Assembly: GCA_947179155.2 (NCBI GenBank) | Contig: OX359266.1 | Coordinates: forward strand, 41,751,039 to 41,815,038 | Source of the DNA: Hedera helix | Taxonomy: Eukaryota > Streptophyta > Magnoliopsida > Apiales > Araliaceae | Length of the DNA stretch: 64,000 nt | Direction of reading: 5' to 3' | Shown: piece after piece, positions 39,393 through 52,430 of the stretch | Numbering within the stretch: the stretch's first letter is position 1 | Layout of the letters: the number at the start of each line of letters is the position of its first letter | Translations under genes and position numbers: made by a program | Notes under the pieces: model-generated | The model's database searches: none | What the model saw: only the letters and a program-made list of their open reading frames with translations | Told to the model about the DNA's origin: nothing

Positions 39393-42300
39393 TTAACAGA
39401 AGAACATCGACCCAGCCACGTTCTTATGAAGCCTAGGGAGCTCAGGAACAGGCATACTCCCTACAGTTGTGAGGCTTCCACGACCAGAAGAAGTATCTGC
39501 AAACTCCTCAAACTTCATAAATTGGCCCATTTGTGCAGCTGCAAGGTGGGCATAGCAGATAGGTGCCACTGGATAACGACAAAACAGATAAATAAATTAG
39601 TATAAAAAAATTAAAGCAACTAAGATATCTTCATTTGTTAATTGAAGGAAATATAAAGAGAACTATAGAGTCTAATAAAGGTGGGTCAAGCTAGCTACCT
39701 ATGGAGATTGTGGTAGTACTCCTTTGGTACCTGAAAAAGGCGGGAAGAAAAGAAGAACGAAGGATGTAAGTTAGTAAGGTTATGAATTTGGTCACATAAG
39801 AGAAAAAGGTTGGGACCTGAATGCTTACACATATGATAGTGAATGGATGAGATTCTGCAGATCATCAGGAGAGAAACCAATCTCATCAACCAAGACATGA
39901 TAGTGAGCTGGACGAGAAGTTCCCTGTCATTGAATTAGCAGAATATGATTAACCAAAACGCCAGCAAGACAGGATTAAGACCAGGTGAAATATTAACTTT
40001 TTAGTTTTTTAAAGATAAATCCCCATTTGGCGCGAAAAAAACATGTGTTTAATTAGAAATTCTTCTAGATTCTTATCCAGCAGAAGAAGTAGAGGGGGAA
40101 TTCGTTTATACTTCAAAAAATCATCTCTTCATATACGAGAAAACATATAAAAATTAAGCCTAATTACAACTTTTTGAATAATGTTTACCCTCCCCGTTAA
40201 ATGGAGGTCCTTTTCTTTTCTGGAAGTCCAAAAAGTAATTCATGCATTATTTAAATGACACAGTGCTTAACCTATTTGCCAACTTAGAGGATGGAGGAAG
40301 TAAAAAATTGTAAATACTTTCATATTTTTACACGCAACTGTCAACGCAAAATAATTGCATATTTTTTGCATTTCTTTTCCAAAATAATTATCTGCATCCA
40401 CAGGTTCCTAGATAGAGACCCTAAATATTGGACTGGTAAAATACAACCATAATTCTATATATATGGTTAAGCTGATGTCCGACTCTCATGAACAGAGGAA
40501 ACATATCAAACCAATATGCATCAACTAAAGATTCAAGGTAGAGGAAAAGAATGTAACAACTTACAATCATCCCTGCCTGAGCACATGTAAAAATCATAAT
40601 ATTTTGGGTGCACAATTTTTGCGTCAACAACAGTACCTGTAGGCAGACACAAGCATAAGACCAAACTCAGAACAGGTTACATGAAGGAAAATGAAGTGAA
40701 AGTGTAGTAAAAGGCAGACCAGCAGGAACATTTTCAGCGGTGTCACCAGCTTGAAACAACTTTGTATGGTGATTCTTTTGGACCACAATCACTGTGAACT
40801 TGGGAATGTCTGCCTCGCCAAGATACAGGTAAGCCTGCAGAAACAAGAAGTTGTGAAGCTCTAACTTACTAAGAGTTCACGATAATAGAAACATTAAAAA
40901 ATCAAGAGCTTGAAATGAGGTGGTCTAGGTGGCTGTCATCTTTTTTTTGTATATAGAAAAAAGGTTCATTTCTTTTTTTCTAACATTGGACCAAAAAGCA
41001 TGCGGTGCTGTAAATAAGTGGTTGGAATCTAATTTTCAAGGAAAATACACAAGGCATTAGAACTCTTTCATATTTAAGAGAATTAGTTCTAATGTCCAAA
41101 AACTTTCAAGACACAACTTACTAATTCAAACTGTAGATAAGCAACAAAAAAGGGTACCTTTATCATTTGATCAAGCTCATGGTTCAAAACTTGGTTAAAC
41201 TGCGATTCACTGACCCCATCTCTGAACAATAATAAGATACACAAGTTTGTGGGAAAAGAGAATAATATACTTGCACAAGATCATGCACTCAATATCATCA
41301 ACTTGCTTAGTGATCCGGTGACGAAAACAAAAACTATCAACATATACTGTAAGATGTATTGATACCTGAAGACTATAATTTGGGATGGTTTCTGGCCATT
41401 GCTTGTCTTGTAGAAATCCAAAAGCAGTTCCCTGTAGCATAACAAACAAAAGAATTATATTTCAAACTGAAGAAGTTGTGACCTAATTGTAACTTGTGCA
41501 TAATGAACTTTAAGTGTGACCAATTGAAAATGAAAAACTCTTTACACAATGACCTTTAAGTATGACCAAATGGGAACAAAAAACTCTTTACATATCAGAC
41601 ATACCTCATGATGCCATCATCATCTTTCCCATTGGGTGAAGGTTTGAACAAAGCGACAATCATCTCAACTTTTGATGATCGTGTACGCACAGCTGCTCTG
41701 TACCTTGATATCAATGGCCAAGATTGAGATCCAACAACTTAAAAGTATCAACTATTAGTGGAGCACTAATAGAACAATTACGTTTCATTTAAGGATGTGA
41801 TTAATCATTATATCACACAAACAAATATTGTAGTATGAATAACGCAGCAATGGATGGAACATCTGATCGACCAGGAGAGCCATGAGAAACATCCATCCCC
41901 AATATCATTGTTGGAGTATCTTTTATCAGTGGAACACGAGAGGGTTGCTCTAATGCCAACTAAGAATTAGTAACTCCAAGCTAAAAAGACAAAGGAATAC
42001 AAAGAGGTTGAAGTTATTAATGAATGTGTTAGCTAAAAATGAAATAAGATTATAGTCTGCTGAAGTTTCGATACTAAAAATACCTTGGAATTGATTTTAA
42101 GAAGAACATTGGTGAGGTACTGGTCATTGATCTTTGCAGGGGAAATACATTGTGTGGCAATTCCAAAATCACTCAGACTTTTCTTCTTCCAAGGTCCTTG
42201 GGCAGATAAAACCAGAAGGCATTAGATTTTACATTACCTCAAACTATTAGCTAAGAAGCATAATAAATACCATAGATGTCAGAATTCTTTCGCCCTGGCA

Positions 42301-44933
42301 AAACACAAAGGAGAAACTCAGGAGGGCCAGGTAGCTTTGCTGTGATCTGTTCAAACATCTTCTCTACTCGTACCAGAGGGCTAGCTCTTTTATACCGGTG
42401 TTCTTCCTCGATTAATGTATGTGGGCGTTCAATGACCTGAATGATCACAAGCATAAAGTATAAGATATCAAATAAAATATTAATAAATAACAATAATAAT
42501 GTATTAGAAGGACATAACAGTATGAACCTAATAATAATAATGTATTAGAAAGCCAACAGTATGAACCTACAATGCCCTTGTTCCTGCCGCAGTTAATAAG
42601 CTCTCATGATAGGTGACTTGTATCACAACGAGAAGAAAGGTTGACAACTGCCCAGCGTTCAATTTTTGTGGGTGTTAAAAGTCTCTTCAAGAGAAAGAAA
42701 AAACAAAACATTGCATGCATCAGATTTTATAATTCTAATTAATAAGAAAAACAAAAGAAAAAAACACCCTCTGCTAATAAAACCCAAAGAGAAATGAGAA
42801 AGAACAATAACCAATTTGATCGATTGAGGGTGGAGGTGAGGAGTTTAATTACTGTCAAGGCATTATCTTGTCATTAAAATTCCAACGTCCATTTCGGGGT
42901 ATGCAATCTTCACTGTTACCAACCTTCAACTACATTTCGCATGAAAATAAAATTAAGATCGCATCAGAGAATAATTTAGATACAAATATTATTTACAAAA
43001 ACACTTCAGGAGAAAGTAAATATGTACCTTGGGTGCCACAAGGACACGGCCATCAAATTGAGCAAGTTGTTTCTCAATAGATATACCACATGCAGAAAAG
43101 AGGAGGTCATCATCGTAATGATAATTGTTCATAGCCTGCCATATTGAATGAGCATTAAACAGTATATTAAATAGTAAAAACTAAGAGAAGAAGCATCAAA
43201 GTGAGGAAATTTTACATCATAAAGAACTCTTTTTCTCTCCAGAGGCTTTTGCCTAGACTTTTCCACTAAAGATGCTCTCTGTAATGATTAATGAAGATAA
43301 TGCCTTTGTATATTGTTGAAGAGAGACCAGAGAACAGAGCTGGAATACAAGGGGAGAGAACAAATTTAAAATGCTTATAGCGAAGGGAACATTCTAATAG
43401 TGGTAAGTGGAAGGGACTAGAATCGCTAATAAAAAATAAATAAGGTTTGCACACCTCTAGAGGTAGATAATTGGGTCTTTTGGGTTTACCAACATCGAGG
43501 CATGGCATATAGGCAGAATAAGTAAGTTCTATGCTACGGTGTTTTGTGAAGTACTCATACACTGAAATGTCATAAATTTTTCAGCATTTTCTTGGCCTAT
43601 TGCATTCATAAATTTACAATTCAATAAGAAAGAAAGTACAGACAGCTTCGCACAATAGAGAGAAAGAGGATGGAGTAAGGGATTGTAACCTTAACCCAGT
43701 CTATAGTACGAGGATCTCGTGCACCCTGGTTAGCTTTTAGAAACTCAATCACAGGTCCAGGAGAAAGGATCATAGTTGTGGATACATCTACAGAATTAAG
43801 CATGATATACAGTGAGCAAGAAATATACTGAGGTAGCATACACGCACAGATAATGGCAGGAAGAAACGAATAATAGCAAGTATACCCGTATTCAGCGACA
43901 AACCCCCCTGAGTTGGACGAAAGCTTGAATGAAACCCTCGACAACCGGTTACCCCCTCCCCCCCCCCCCCCCCCCCCCTCCAACATCAGTGAACATCCTC
44001 AAGTCATCACAAAAGAAGGACTGCCAGACCAAAAGGCATCCCCTGCATTAAACACCCATAAAGTAAGCAAGCAGCAACAGTAAAACAGTTAAAAGGACCC
44101 AGACACTGAGAAGTTTTGAATACCTATTAGCTGCTTGCTGTCTCAAAACAATATCAAGCACCCTCAGTGCATCTTGAACCTTTTCCGTCCCAGCTCCTTT
44201 GAGTGCAAGCAAAACAGGCTTCAAGGGTATCTTCGTAGCATAGCTGATCTCTACTATAAATGATTTTGACTGTAAAGATCGTCTTGATCTTTTAGCAGGT
44301 TCACTGGGGCTGCCATTGCGGGATGGGCTTCCACTAAAACATAAAGACTATAATGCAAATCTTAGACTCTCCAAATGGAATATAATGATTAATTAAATAA
44401 TATGAAGAGGCAACACACCGTTTTGCTAGCGACTCCTCAAGCACCACTGTAAATTCCATCTTGTTTTGTGGTAGAGGACCCACAGTGTATAAGCTCTTCT
44501 CTCCATCATATGCAAACCTCTTCCCGGCAAGTTCAGAAGAGTATGTTTGGTATAACTTATCAATAATTTTCCTCCCAATTCCCTTGTTTTCAACAGCCTT
44601 TTTATCTTCATAACTAATAGAAACCTGCACAAGTTATATAGCAATAATAGCATAATTACTTTCAATTTGATATGTTAATGTCATAAATGAAATGGAGAAA
44701 TGCGATACTCATATACTATATTGGTAAAATGTTTCATCTGGACAATTGATAGCAACTTTAAAGTGGTTTGCTTCCAAAGAAACGCGGCGCCCACTACTCC
44801 CAACCCCTGGTCTACTAATCATAGAACGCTTTGGAGGATCAACTCGTTCTATCTTCACATTGGGTGGTATAACTGGCGGTGGTGGTGGCAAAGGTGAGGT
44901 TCTGCCTAACTCCTCATTATTTGCTTTCTCCAT
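39393..44933 (-). pseudogene. AGO6-like: AGO6-like Argonaute (AGO4/6/9 clade), broken copy
   Basis: About 22 coding exons are recognisable: 44933-44715, 44624-44419, 44333-44124, 44042-43886, 43797-43690, 43596-43570, 43561-43455, 43339-43216, 43135-43028, 42929-42867, 42684-42571, 42436-42272, 42196-42084, 41990-41844, 41737-41605, 41431-41366, 41221-41158, 40834-40720, 40636-40565, 39923-39829, 39730-39699 and 39568-39393. The N-terminus (ELGRTSPLPPPPPVIPPN) and RPGVGSSGRR favour AGO6. Catalytic Asp (GMDVSHG), Asp (FRDGVSES) and His (RPAHYHV) are retained, and it ends SMFFC. Lesions: AT for GT donors after exons 1 and 10; a G-run frameshift in exon 4; loss of about 45 residues with TGA at 43570-43572; a 7-base duplication near 43282-43295; TGA at 42604-42606; TAG at 41960-41962; an out-of-frame junction at 41844; a 2-base loss near 40583. 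Introns are kept, so it is a duplicated, not processed, copy. Active relatives load 24-nt siRNAs for DNA methylation. Confidence 0.85.
43958..43978 (-). repeat. 21-base G homopolymer inside an Argonaute exon
   Basis: The sense strand has 21 consecutive G followed by A and five more G. It replaces the short Gly-Gly-Gly of the family's DVGGGV motif. The length is out of phase with the following VTGCRGFHSSF frame by one base. Confidence 0.9.
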
Positions 44934-46936
44934 CTTTTACTTCAACTTCAAAACCTTACAAATTTTACATAATAAAAAGTAACAAGATCGTTATTAAATC
45001 AGCTAGTTAATATTTTTTGAGAGAGCGATCACATGTTCTCAGTCCCAACCAGTACCAAGAAAATGATTGAATGATTTAATATCCATAAAAAGCCAAATCA
45101 CCACTTAAACATTTATAATCAAACAGTTATTTTGGCACTAAAAATGGAACATACACATAAAAGTGTCCTTAAAATTCAAGTATCCTCAATCAACATATCC
45201 ACTGTTTTTTTGAAGAAAAAACTAGTCATGGAGAAGTTTAAATCATCAAAATAGGATGAAGGCTTATGTAACCGCATTTTAATTTTTTTTTAAATGATTA
45301 TCCATAGGATTACATACAAGAGAGTAGAAACATAGAAGACTTTGTCAAATATTATCCAAAAATCAAAACAAATAATTATGAAACGGGTTCATTAATATTT
45401 ACAAATAATTCAGCACACTAATAACTAATATAACATGGATAACATATAATAAAAATCTTAAGGAAGTTGACCTGTAATTCCTTCATAAATTTTACCCTAA
45501 TGGAGAAAAGGTCCAATGGTGCTGCCTTTGTTCTATCTAATCTGAAAAAATATATATCAGATAGTCACATATGGTAGTGGAAAGTAATGATACTTTCTAT
45601 ATATAAAACTCTTCTGCAAAAACCGAAACCAAACCCAGAAACAGGAATGGGCACCAATAATGGCAAAAGTAAGAATGTGTAGGTCATTTTGTCAACCAAA
45701 CAATCAATTCAGTAACAAACATGAATTAAGATTCGCAAACATACAAGTTGATTTACAAGCATACATACATATGAGCATACAAAGTATTAATATAGGTTGT
45801 GTTTGTGTGTGTACGCGCATGTATGTGTGTGTCATCATTACCGATAGGTCAAACACTAGTGACATAAACCAAACAGAACCTAACAAATTACAAAATATTC
45901 AAAGCACAAAAACATGTGGAATGATTATATTCCATAAGTGACCGGCATACCCCCTTCCCCTCCCAAACACAAACTCGTACACATAAACACAAGCAAAGAG
46001 AGAACATTCTAAAACTGAACTACAGATAAAGCACCCCAACGAAAAGAGTGAATCAGAAAAAGGTAAATTACAAAGAAAACACTAGAACACAAATTCATGA
46101 GTAAAGCAACAAAAAGAAAAACAAAGTGATTAAGAACAACCATGAGAAGGTTTCTCTGACTGATTGTCACACAAGCAAAATCAACAATGGCACAAATGAA
46201 AATAGCAACATCTAGCCATCATAAAGCACAATGCATCTTCAGATTACGAAAAAATTTGAACCCAGTCACCCATACCCCAGATAACAGATACATATAGGAA
46301 TCTCCCAGTATCAACAAATAGTGAAGCTGCAACAAAGCCACATATAAACCTCATTCTGCACTGCACTAATTTAGTAAACACTCACCAACATCACAGAGAC
46401 CACAAACATATATACAACATACATACAATATATTGAGAAACATAAGCATACTACACAAAATAGATACACATAAAGAGACTCCTAAATAAAACATCAATGG
46501 TACCAAGCAACGTCAGATAGAAATTCGTCAAATAAGAAAATAACCCAGGAAGATAGATATACATATATAACAATGTCCAGCCTAAAGAGAGCATGACTGA
46601 AACAGGAGATTATCATATAGACAAATTACAACGGACTGATAAAGAACAAAAAGCAGCAGAACATATATTGAACATATAAATACAGAATCGTGAACAGAAA
46701 ATACAGAATCGGTCCTGATCGAAGATACGATAGATGAAGAAAAATACAATGCAATTGTAAAATCAATGATCCTAACCTCTTCTGTTAGCAAAATACCAGA
46801 TATACATATATACACGTACATATACATATACATATACTTGCCCAAAATTGTGCATGTATCTACTTAAATACACACATTCATATATGGAAAAACAAAATAA
46901 ATACCTACAATACAAGAGTTTAAGTCACAATCTCAC

Positions 46937-46990
46937 CTAGCTAGAGCTCTGATTTGTTTTATTAGGGTTTTGAGAGCGAGAACACCAGTT
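46937..46990 (-). other. Probable 5' leader exon of the Argonaute locus
   Basis: On the minus strand a CT-rich leader with the AAAACCCTAATAAAAC block ends at a good donor, CTAG|GTGAGATT. It lies about 2 kb upstream of the first coding exon, where many plant AGO4-clade genes carry a leader intron. The start is not fixed. Confidence 0.4.
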
Positions 46991-47476
46991 AGAGAGAGAA
47001 ACAGTCCCTCGCTTTTTCTCTCTTACCAGTTAACTCTTTGCCTTCTGAAGGAGAACGGAGGGAAAGGGCCTCGGCGTAGGAAATTATATATTAAATGCCG
47101 CTACAATATTTCAGGGGTGGGTATATACTGTACTGTCAAGCCTAGGGTATGAGTGTTGCACATATGATTATCGCCGTTGGATTATTGTTTTGTGGTCAAG
47201 ATTTTGGTCACTGATTCTCAAATCTTTGTCTTAATAGCTAGCTAGATTCCAGCTTTCTTCACTTACTATACATACGCGAGACGGACGTAAAGATATTGGA
47301 TCTAAATGATTCTACAATAATCTTTTTTATATTTTTCGGATCTCTAACAATAATCTTACTTTTTCATTATTGAACCACTTTAGATAAAATCTAGCAAAAA
47401 GTAAGGCCCATCCATATATAAGCTATTTTACTAGGTTTTAAATTAATGTATAAATCAATAGAAATTTACTAAATAT

Positions 47477-47481
<5 letters not shown>

Positions 47482-47543
<62 letters not shown>
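47482..47543. repeat. (TA)n microsatellite
   Basis: A TA dinucleotide run of about 60 bases upstream of the Argonaute locus. Confidence 0.95.
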
Positions 47544-47547
<4 letters not shown>

Positions 47548-47981
47548 CATAATACAAATACTCAAGTGGCACTGCAATTGCAAACCTTATCAACTTCTTT
47601 CACACACCTCAAGGTTCTAAGCTAGCCAAGTATAACACTCTTTACTTTCTCCTTAACACATCATAATTCTTAACTTACTCCTTGATAACTATGACATTTT
47701 CGCACCTTATTAATGCCGAAAATATACTAGGAAGCAAGCGAAAGCATTGGGAAAATTCTCCAGCTTCTTGTGGGGTTTCTTCCAGTGGTTCTTTACTACT
47801 GGGGATGATTATGGATTTGTACACTTCCCAATTTCTGGCCACAAAGCTTTCGAAAACAGGTATACTACCAACTATTTCTTTCTTGCAAATTGCAAAATTA
47901 AACAGCTTTACAAGTCTTCTGTTGAATCAAACATCAATTCATTCACATTTTATAAAAGAGTTGTTTTTATTCTTTTTTATT

Positions 47982-48100
47982 ATGAAGTGAAGAGTTTTAT
48001 TTTATTACGTTCTTAATATGTGAAGAGTTTTATTTTATTTATGCTTTTATGAAGTGAAGAGTTTTATTTTATTACGTTCTTAATATGTCAAATTTACATG
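47982..48100. repeat. 67-bp tandem duplication
   Basis: ATGAAGTGAAGAGTTTTATT occurs at 47982 and 48049. The following TTACGTTCTTAATATGT is also repeated. Confidence 0.8.
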
Positions 48101-51100
48101 TCCGTATCATTATTACTTACCATGTTATTCCACATTTGTGATGGGCACTTGTGCATGAAAAAATATTTAATACATTGAGAATAAATGAACAATTTATTTC
48201 TTTCTTATATAGCAGTAGAGTCTATAAGTGATAGAATTTTTATGAACTTTATTGCTACGTGGGAAGGAGAAATAAACTTCTCATTTGTTTCTGATTTACC
48301 AAATAAGATATGCAGATGGTTTTGGGTTATTGACAAATGCTGCATATATTTAATAATCAATACTATAATTGAGATCTCATTTAAGACTCTAAAATTAAAA
48401 TTGCATCTAAGACCAATACTTTAATATAGTAAGCACATAATCTTACACGTCTTAAATATATTTTTCACATAAATAAAAAACATTAAGGTAGTATAAACTA
48501 AAATTTTATTTTATTCATAGTGAACATCATGTAAATACATTAGTGGTCTTTTATATTTCTTAAAATTTGTAGAACTCAATTAAATGCACTTTTAAGAAAA
48601 ATATATTTTTTATGCACTACCCCTGTTCATAAAAATAATTTCATTTGTAAACTTTGCAAGTATTAAAGATAAATTCTTACTCATCTTTATCTCCAAATAT
48701 AATAATTTATTTATTTTAATAGTTGCAGTATGATAATAAAATTATAATATACACTTAATAATAATTTATTATATTATACTATTATCAATAAAATAAGAAT
48801 CCTTGTTACAAAATAATGAGTGTTTTTTTGATGAAGCTATTTTGAATAAATTTACGTACAATTCAAAAAATACCCTTAAACTACCGAAACGGTGACTTAG
48901 CGTGCGTTTGATTGAATTTAACCTGCCCAGTGCCCGCCAAAAGTCCATAATCATATATATTCTCTCGCAGACCCATGTGAACAGGGAAGTGTTCAATCCT
49001 CCTTCTAAACCAAACCAAACCATTTTCTTCTCTCACATACCCATGTATATTAATTACCTTTTTTAGATTTCTCAGAGTCCAATTTCATCATAACAAGAAG
49101 ATAACAAACTTTCCAACCACTTTTCTCATCTCCGCCATCACAGACGGTCATCACCGCCATCACAGATCTGTCATCACCGCTACCTACTGCCGCCTCCCCA
49201 CCTTTCCTACCCGTTTACAACAACCGGTCATTTATTTAATCCGTATCGTATTTCATGATTTTTGTCCTGCGAGGATCAATTCATTTGGACATACGAAGTT
49301 CTTTGACATCAATTTCAAATTTGCCTATGATTGGGGATATTTTGCATATCATTTATAGACCAAATGTTTTGAAAAACCAATTTATATTATTAACTCTAAG
49401 TACGTGCTGGTAAAAAATTTCGAAAATAGGTTTTAAAAATAAATAAAAATATAATCATCTTTATGGTTTTATGCGAAACAATAAATATATGTACCATGTA
49501 TCTAGAGTATGAATTTGTTACTTAGTACTTGATTGAATTAACACGGTTTGAAAATTTGTACAGTCTCTAATATTTTCAAGATCTTTCCTCTTATAACCTT
49601 GTGTTGAATCTGGAATATGGCCTCTAAAATACATCGTAAAAGATTCATCTTCTAATTCCAATACATAATTAGATATTATTATCTAATAATAATATTTAAA
49701 ATAAATATTAATTTCACTAAATAATTATAATTGCACTTCAATCCAGAAATTAATTAAATAAACCATTTACTAATAAATTGTAAATATTTTCTCTACAAAT
49801 GTATATAAATATTTCAGAACTAATATAATCCCGATACATTTAAATTAGTTTCATAAATCTATAACTTATCTGTATTTGATCATAAATTGATTTAACAATT
49901 AAATCAATCATTTTAATAATAAATATTAAAAGAATTGGTCAAGATTCTATGATCAATAATAAACTATCTCATGAAAAATCTTATAGATATTTTGGCAATA
50001 CCAATGTTCCTAATATTAATTAATTAAATATATTAATCGACATTCTGAGATCTTAATTAACACAATATAATCTCACTTATTGGAAAATCAAATTAATATA
50101 TATATATAACAATATTAAGTTTATTATTATTTCAAAATTAAGAAATTTCACAAATTAGTATTTATGTAACAATATTATTTTATAAATAAAATATTATCAC
50201 ATGATCCGTTTAATGTATACCGTTAATGCACTAGTACTTCAATTAGAAGTCAAGCTTCCATGATCAAAGATAAATCATCTATGTTAAAAAATTATAACGA
50301 CATGATAATATCTTCAAATTATCATAGGTTATAAACTATTATTATTTTATTAATATATTACATATGATTTTTATTTTTTGTGTATAATATTTATTTATGC
50401 ACATAAATCATAATACATATAATTTGGAGATTTATATAAACAAACTAAACGGCCATATAATGAATAATGAATGATATACTTTTATTAATAAATAAATGTC
50501 TAATATAAATAAATAAATAGATAAATAAGATTTTTATAGTAAAAATCAAGCAGTACCTCCATAAACTAAATGAGTGAAAATCTGGTGGAAATACGTTAGA
50601 ATTTATAAGTTTCTTTTTGTTTGGCGTTGAATGGTAGTTTTTTGTGGGAGAGACGCCAATAAATAAAAAGTTAGGGTGAAGATGCAGAGTTACGAGTATA
50701 TGATAAGAAGAAAGTAAAAGGGTTTCTATTAAAACGACATCTAATAATGGTGTTTCGTAGTTAAAGAAGTAGATTGTGAAGTGCACATAGATATACTCGT
50801 ATATTTTATATTTAACTTGTATTTAAGATATTTTTGGGGAGAAGAAGTATGATTTAAGACTCTTTATCATTAATCATTACATAATTTACATGTTTGATTA
50901 TGGTAAGCATTGGCCATGTTAGGAATGCGGGGTATGGAATATCCAGGTTATGAGTCTTCTGACTTCTGAAGAGGAGATAGTGGCAACCGAGTCTTGGTGG
51001 GAGGAGTATTGCAATACTGGTGCTTTCATTAGTAGTATGCTTTTTGGCCGATTTCAAATTGTAGGCAGAGGCCAGAATTGAAATTTGAAGGGTACAATTT

Positions 51101-52430
51101 TGGTACACAAGGAAAGAAAGTGAAAGAGACTGAAATGAGAAGCACCCCAGTAAATTCTTTGAAACTGTAAACAATACCACCAAACAACTCAAAGCCTGAT
51201 TGATTTTTTACGGACCCGTTACTGTAAAGTAAATTTCATGATAAATTTACTTCTAGATCAATAGGGTATTGACACGTAGATAGAAAGAACACTCTTAAAT
51301 CTGCGTGTCAGCACCTTATTAGTATAAAAATGAACTTAACACTAACTGGATCCATTTTTTACATACAAGAGTTTTAGCCATTTTAATTACATACTTTTTT
51401 ATTGAGGAAATAATCACATATTTTTATTGTCGGAAAATTTAATTCATATTTATTTCTGTTACATTGTCAAACAAAACAATAAGGTGAAAGAATATTTGGA
51501 TTCGCCTTTAATTATTACTAAAGTTTGCTCCATTTGATTGTTTTTATTTTTGCATTACTGAAATTATGAAACCTCTCGTTTCATAAAAAGTGTCCCATGC
51601 ATGGGTCATTTTTTTTGTATTCTGGGGAAAAAAAGTTTCATTATTAAACTATCATCATATTCTATTATCATATCATTATTATTATTCAATAAATTAGGAT
51701 AAATATAAAACAGAAATATATTTTTAAATTTTGCAAATATAATTCATTTCGTAAATACGGGATGGAGTACTGTATATTCTGTCATAGAGGAAGGAATAAA
51801 GAAGTTGTTTTTTACAACTGGTAACACACAGTCCACGATCAATATATTATAATTGTTTTTTACTTATTCTTTGCATTACACTTAAGCTTTCTACAAATAT
51901 AACACTAACACTGTTTTCTAGTTTTAAAATGAACCCAAAAGAAATAGATGGAAATAAGTTTTTAAGTCCTTTTAATAAGGAGAAAAGAAAAGGCGATAGG
52001 ATGACACAAAACTTCTACCACTTCTTTAGCCATAGTTCTTCTATGTTTAGAAGGGCAAATTTGGACGAAAAATAAAATAATTTATTTTGCCCGTCTTTGT
52101 AAGTCATTAATATTTTTTAAAAAAATTAAAATTTGACACGAAAAAATAATAATTTTTTCTCTTTAAGAAGATGGATAAAAATGTTCCGGATTAGTATATT
52201 CTATAAGATTTAGCTAGGCACTTAACTTATTCAGTCTTGGGAAATGACAGGAAAAATTGGAGACAATTTATTTCAACTTTTATTTTTAACGCTTGCTTTG
52301 TTAAAAAGTGAGCTTAAAATTTTTGGACTAAACGTGGGTAGAGTTGTATAATTACTTGTGCTTTCATCAAGCATAATTCGATTCCTTTTCATTGGGCTCA
52401 ATGCCCATAGTTCTTTTAACCCAGTTGTCT

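Larger units (their letters stand above)
47160..52420. other. Intergenic DNA
   Basis: No gene is recognised. A (TA)n microsatellite of about 60 bases lies at 47482-47543. A 67-bp tandem duplication (ATGAAGTGAAGAGTTTTATT at 47982 and 48049) follows. A plus-strand frame from about 47694 (MTFSHLINAENILG) resembles no family I know. Near 49132-49182 a 22-23 bp CGCCATCACAG unit is doubled. A short hairpin with TGACACGTAGAT against ATCTGCGTGTCA lies at about 51265-51315. Confidence 0.45.

Noticed and set aside
47694..47990. Frame starting MTFSHLINAENILG as a gene
   Set aside because: No family resemblance, no supported splice partner, and it runs into AT-rich repeats.
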